From: Haloferacaceae archaeon B1-Br10_E2g22
GTDB lineage: Archaea > Halobacteriota > Halobacteria > Halobacteriales > Haloferacaceae
Direction: 5' to 3'
Assembly: GCA_001563795.1 (NCBI GenBank)
Contig: LKML01000015.1
Coordinates: 1-32,775, forward strand
DNA length: 32,775 bases
Positions 30,019-32,775 of the stretch are shown one piece after another. The notes beneath the pieces are model-generated. The model was not told the origin of the DNA, did no database searches, and saw only the letters and a list, made by a program, of their open reading frames with translations. A program made the translations under genes and the position numbers. Each line of letters begins with the position of its first letter. Position 1 is the stretch's first letter.

Positions 30019-32775
30019 ATGGTGGATTTATCCGAAAAAGAGCACACTCCTCTGCGAGGTATTGTCTCTCCATCGGTTGGCGATGCATACTACGAGTCAC
30101 TGATCGCGGTGCTCGAGACAATGGATTACGCCACTCCCCACACCGCAGCGGAGCTCCAAGCCCTTCCGAATCCGAACGTCTATCCTGATCAGACACCACC
30201 GCTCGCTGGCGTGGCTCCTCCAGAAGACCCGTATTTTGACGACACCACTGCTCTGGGGCCTGCCGTTCACATCCACACAGGAAATGACTGGCAGAGTTAT
30301 ATTCCATTGACTGATGCCGCTGTTGAGACCTATGAAACGCTCGTTGAGTTACCGTCGCATCCAAACGTATCTCTCAACGAGTATGATTCGTTCGAACAGT
30401 TGGCACAGGAGGTCTCGCACACAGACGATTCCGTCCGAGCCAATATCGATACAGTTACATCAAAAATTACTGCTGAGTTTAGTGAACTTCTGGACAAAAT
30501 TAAAACAAGTGTGGGCAGCGAGTACGTTGGCCCGGATGAGACCGTTGTCAAGAAAATAAACGAGGTTAGCAAAAAAATAGAGACGATAACCGAAGAGATC
30601 CAAGACCCGTACTATGATGTCAGTATTCTCTCGACGAGTATGGGCGATGGGACTCACAGTGACCCAATCGAGATCCCACCAGGTCAACGGCTGGCGGTTA
30701 CTGTTGCGGTAGAAAATACAGGCCACAAACCAGGCGACACCCAGAATGTGAGTCTCTCGGTAGACGGAACGCAGGTCGATACTGAATCCGTTTCTGAACT
30801 GTATGGAACCATCCGTGCAACTGATGATGGAATTACCACACACACCGAAAACCTCAAAGAAGTAACCCTCGAGTGGACGCCCTCGGACGATGATGCTGGA
30901 AGCCACACGCTAACAGTCGAAACGGATGACGATTCCGCAGAGAGATCAATCACTGTTTTCGAACGACCATACTATTCAGTCGAGATCGACCCAGATAGTA
31001 TTCCAGAGACAACCCATCCGGACACAACTGTTGACATTGATTTCGAAGTAACAAATACCGGTGAAATGAGTGAAGCTCAACTGCTCAAATTAAAAAATGA
31101 GACTGCAGTATCATCTGTTGACGGTGAAGAGTTGCATCCTCCGGAGACGATACTTGATACAAAAAGTCTGCGCGTAGACAGTGGTGAAAGCGAACAAATC
31201 TCTCTCCGCTGGCGTGTAGACGCTGATACAGCCTCACAGTCCGTAGGTCTGCGTATCGAAAGCTTTGATTCCAGCGACACAGTCGATCTCGAGATCGAAC
31301 CAGTTCCAGTCACAGAGCCGGCGCATTTCGATGTCACGATTGATGAAGTCACGCGCTATCCAGCCGCAGGCGAGACAATAGATGTCGATTTTACAGTCAC
31401 AAATGCAGGCGAAGAAAAAGCGACCAAAGAGGTCGTCCTGTCGGCTGGCGGTGTCCAACGAGACGCCAAAGAAATCACCCTTGGAAGCGGCGAAAGCGTC
31501 TCACCAGAAGTCGAGTTTAGCAATCCCGAATTCGAACTCACGACGACCGACTGGCGGGAGTCGACTCCGGATTCATCACTTGTTGCAAAAAAGGAAGTCG
31601 ATGTAACAATCACGAACGTCGGCCCCGAAGCCGGAGATGCTGAACTGTACCTGATTCATCCAATCACCGAACGAGCAATCGACAACGTGGCTGTTGTAGA
31701 TCTGGGTGCAACTGAATCAAGTGATGAATACACTCTCACATGGGAAATTACAGATCAAGAAATCGGTGGCACACAGTCGGTTGAACTCCAAGTGTGGGAA
31801 AACAGAGGCGTTCAACACGATATGGAAACGGATTCGGTTGAGATTCCCGAACCGAAGTTCGAACTATCAGAGGGTAACACCTATTTCCAATCCAGCTTTG
31901 ATGATTCTGGGAACCATATTGAACTCACACCGACCGTAGCCAACGAGGGGTATGCTATTGGCGATGCGGAGGTCTATTTGAACGTCAATGGCGAATACGT
32001 CGATCATAAGACGGTCTCGGAGTTACACCCTACAGATAACTCTGAATGGCCAACGCTCACTTGGGGTGGGGCAGATCTCGGTGAAACCCTCGAGGTTACC
32101 GTCGAAGTACATGATACTGATGGAACTGAACACGACCGGCTCACTGATACGTTTGATACCCCAGCGTTCTCGGTGTCAATTATTGAGAAACCCAAACTAG
32201 GACTGACGACCGAGACCGAAGAGGTTCGTGTTCGCGTCGAAAATGTATCGGATTCACTCGCCGACGGTACCGTACGGCTCGCTGTTGATGGGCTAACTGA
32301 GGATTCTAAACAGGAACATCAGATCGAACCAAACGAAACCAGAGAAGTCGAACTCGAGTGGGAAGTACCGTTAGATCCACCAGAAGAGTATACCCAAACG
32401 GTGGCTGCCAGCATCGATGACAACACAACCTCTGAAGAGGTCTCAGTGTTCAACAAAATTTATCACGGAATCGGCCACGTCGGCCGCTACGACCACGATG
32501 AAAATGTCGAGGCATGGGGCGTTAATCTCGATGAATTAGATGAAGAACATACTGTTGACAATGAGTTCAGCGATGAAACGACATGGGAACACTTTGATCG
32601 AGATAGTACGCTCATAAACGCCCAAACATCTGCCATCCCAACCGACACGTGGCCCCAGACGTCCGGTGCTCGCATTATCGCTTTCGGAGAGAACAAAGAT
32701 GGTGATCGCGAATTGTATGGGCTAAACTCAACGTTTGAGGACAATTATTGGGAGATGCCTGTTTTACCTACAACA
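30019..32775 (+). CDS. large multi-domain protein with six beta-sandwich repeats (partial)
   Basis: At least 919 residues are open without a stop to the window edge. Residues 10-98 match the module of the divergent 199-aa protein. Residues about 130-195 are a likely coiled coil. Six tandem domains follow, each opening with P-x-F/Y-x-V/L and containing a beta-rich stretch such as VTVAVENTGHKPGD, DFEVTNTGE, DFTVTNAGEEKA and VDVTITNVGPEAGD, beginning near residues 197, 317, 434, 503, 612 and 715. The pattern resembles CARDB-like or Ig-like repeats of archaeal surface proteins. A different domain starts near 813 (IYHGIGHVGRYDHD). There is no signal peptide, which is odd for an exported adhesin. 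Possibilities include a virus tail-fibre-type protein, a surface protein exported by an unusual route, or an intracellular scaffold. Confidence 0.7.
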   Translation, partial: MVDLSEKEHTPLRGIVSPSVGDAYYESLIAVLETMDYATPHTAAELQALPNPNVYPDQTPPLAGVAPPEDPYFDDTTALGPAVHIHTGNDWQSYIPLTDAAVETYETLVELPSHPNVSLNEYDSFEQLAQEVSHTDDSVRANIDTVTSKITAEFSELLDKIKTSVGSEYVGPDETVVKKINEVSKKIETITEEIQDPYYDVSILSTSMGDGTHSDPIEIPPGQRLAVTVAVENTGHKPGDTQNVSLSVDGTQVDTESVSELYGTIRATDDGITTHTENLKEVTLEWTPSDDDAGSHTLTVETDDDSAERSITVFERPYYSVEIDPDSIPETTHPDTTVDIDFEVTNTGEMSEAQLLKLKNETAVSSVDGEELHPPETILDTKSLRVDSGESEQISLRWRVDADTASQSVGLRIESFDSSDTVDLEIEPVPVTEPAHFDVTIDEVTRYPAAGETIDVDFTVTNAGEEKATKEVVLSAGGVQRDAKEITLGSGESVSPEVEFSNPEFELTTTDWRESTPDSSLVAKKEVDVTITNVGPEAGDAELYLIHPITERAIDNVAVVDLGATESSDEYTLTWEITDQEIGGTQSVELQVWENRGVQHDMETDSVEIPEPKFELSEGNTYFQSSFDDSGNHIELTPTVANEGYAIGDAEVYLNVNGEYVDHKTVSELHPTDNSEWPTLTWGGADLGETLEVTVEVHDTDGTEHDRLTDTFDTPAFSVSIIEKPKLGLTTETEEVRVRVENVSDSLADGTVRLAVDGLTEDSKQEHQIEPNETREVELEWEVPLDPPEEYTQTVAASIDDNTTSEEVSVFNKIYHGIGHVGRYDHDENVEAWGVNLDELDEEHTVDNEFSDETTWEHFDRDSTLINAQTSAIPTDTWPQTSGARIIAFGENKDGDRELYGLNSTFEDNYWEMPVLPTT

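Noticed and set aside
30000-30188. ATG at 30000 in another frame (62 residues)
   Set aside because: It is short and ends early, whereas the frame from 30019 stays open for 919 codons and carries the module shared with the neighbouring gene.
1-32775. tRNA, rRNA, CRISPR array, insertion sequence or integrase
   Set aside because: I looked for tRNA T-loop consensus, regularly spaced repeats, transposase motifs and terminal inverted repeats and found none I could support.

Overview
The window is chromosomal DNA from a haloarchaeon (class Halobacteria). The evidence is archaeal: a TATA-binding protein, a TFB, the primase large subunit, Hjc, NMD3 and an archaeal THUMP methyltransferase. The proteins are acidic, CTCGAG-type codon pairs are common, there are two Tat-type signal peptides, and most genes have a T/A-rich box about 22-35 nt before the start codon with no room for a leader. 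I cannot name a genus from the sequence alone.

From 1 to about 29,100 the window is dense core-type sequence, with many convergent gene pairs ending within a few bases of each other. 1-5,650 holds an AN1-rhomboid membrane protease, small membrane proteins, priL, a SWIM zinc-finger protein, a Tat lipoprotein and hjc. 5,690-9,630 is a SAM-by-product region: ahcY and an MTA/SAH-type deaminase flank an ATP-grasp ligase. 9,660-16,600 holds an M48-like membrane protein without HEXXH, hisG, a CPBP protease, tbp, the tRNA G10 methyltransferase, pyrE and a DUF373 membrane protein. 16,730-22,330 holds a radical SAM protein with an unusual cysteine spacing, a Tat-exported protein, a PiT phosphate permease broken by a one-base frameshift, a beta-propeller protein, prs and a HIT hydrolase. 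22,490-29,080 holds a TFB paralogue, a structured non-coding stretch, NMD3, a phosphoribosyltransferase, htpX, a small SHOCT-like protein, a PhzF protein, a cysteine synthase and a thioredoxin-like protein.

The functional themes are PRPP supply and use (prs, hisG, pyrE and one further phosphoribosyltransferase-fold protein), SAM by-product recycling, basal transcription (tbp and tfb about 9 kb apart) and membrane proteolysis (rhomboid, CPBP, HtpX and a degenerate M48).

From about 29,100 the character changes: spacers are AT-rich, codons use more A/T, and the proteins are unfamiliar. Two divergent genes here (199 aa, and at least 919 aa running off the window) share a homologous N-terminal module with a gapless 41-residue block about 41% identical. 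The module is followed by predicted coiled coil and, in the large protein, six tandem beta-sandwich repeats. No signal peptide is visible in either. This looks like the edge of an accessory region, possibly virus- or adhesion-related, and is the most novel part of the window.
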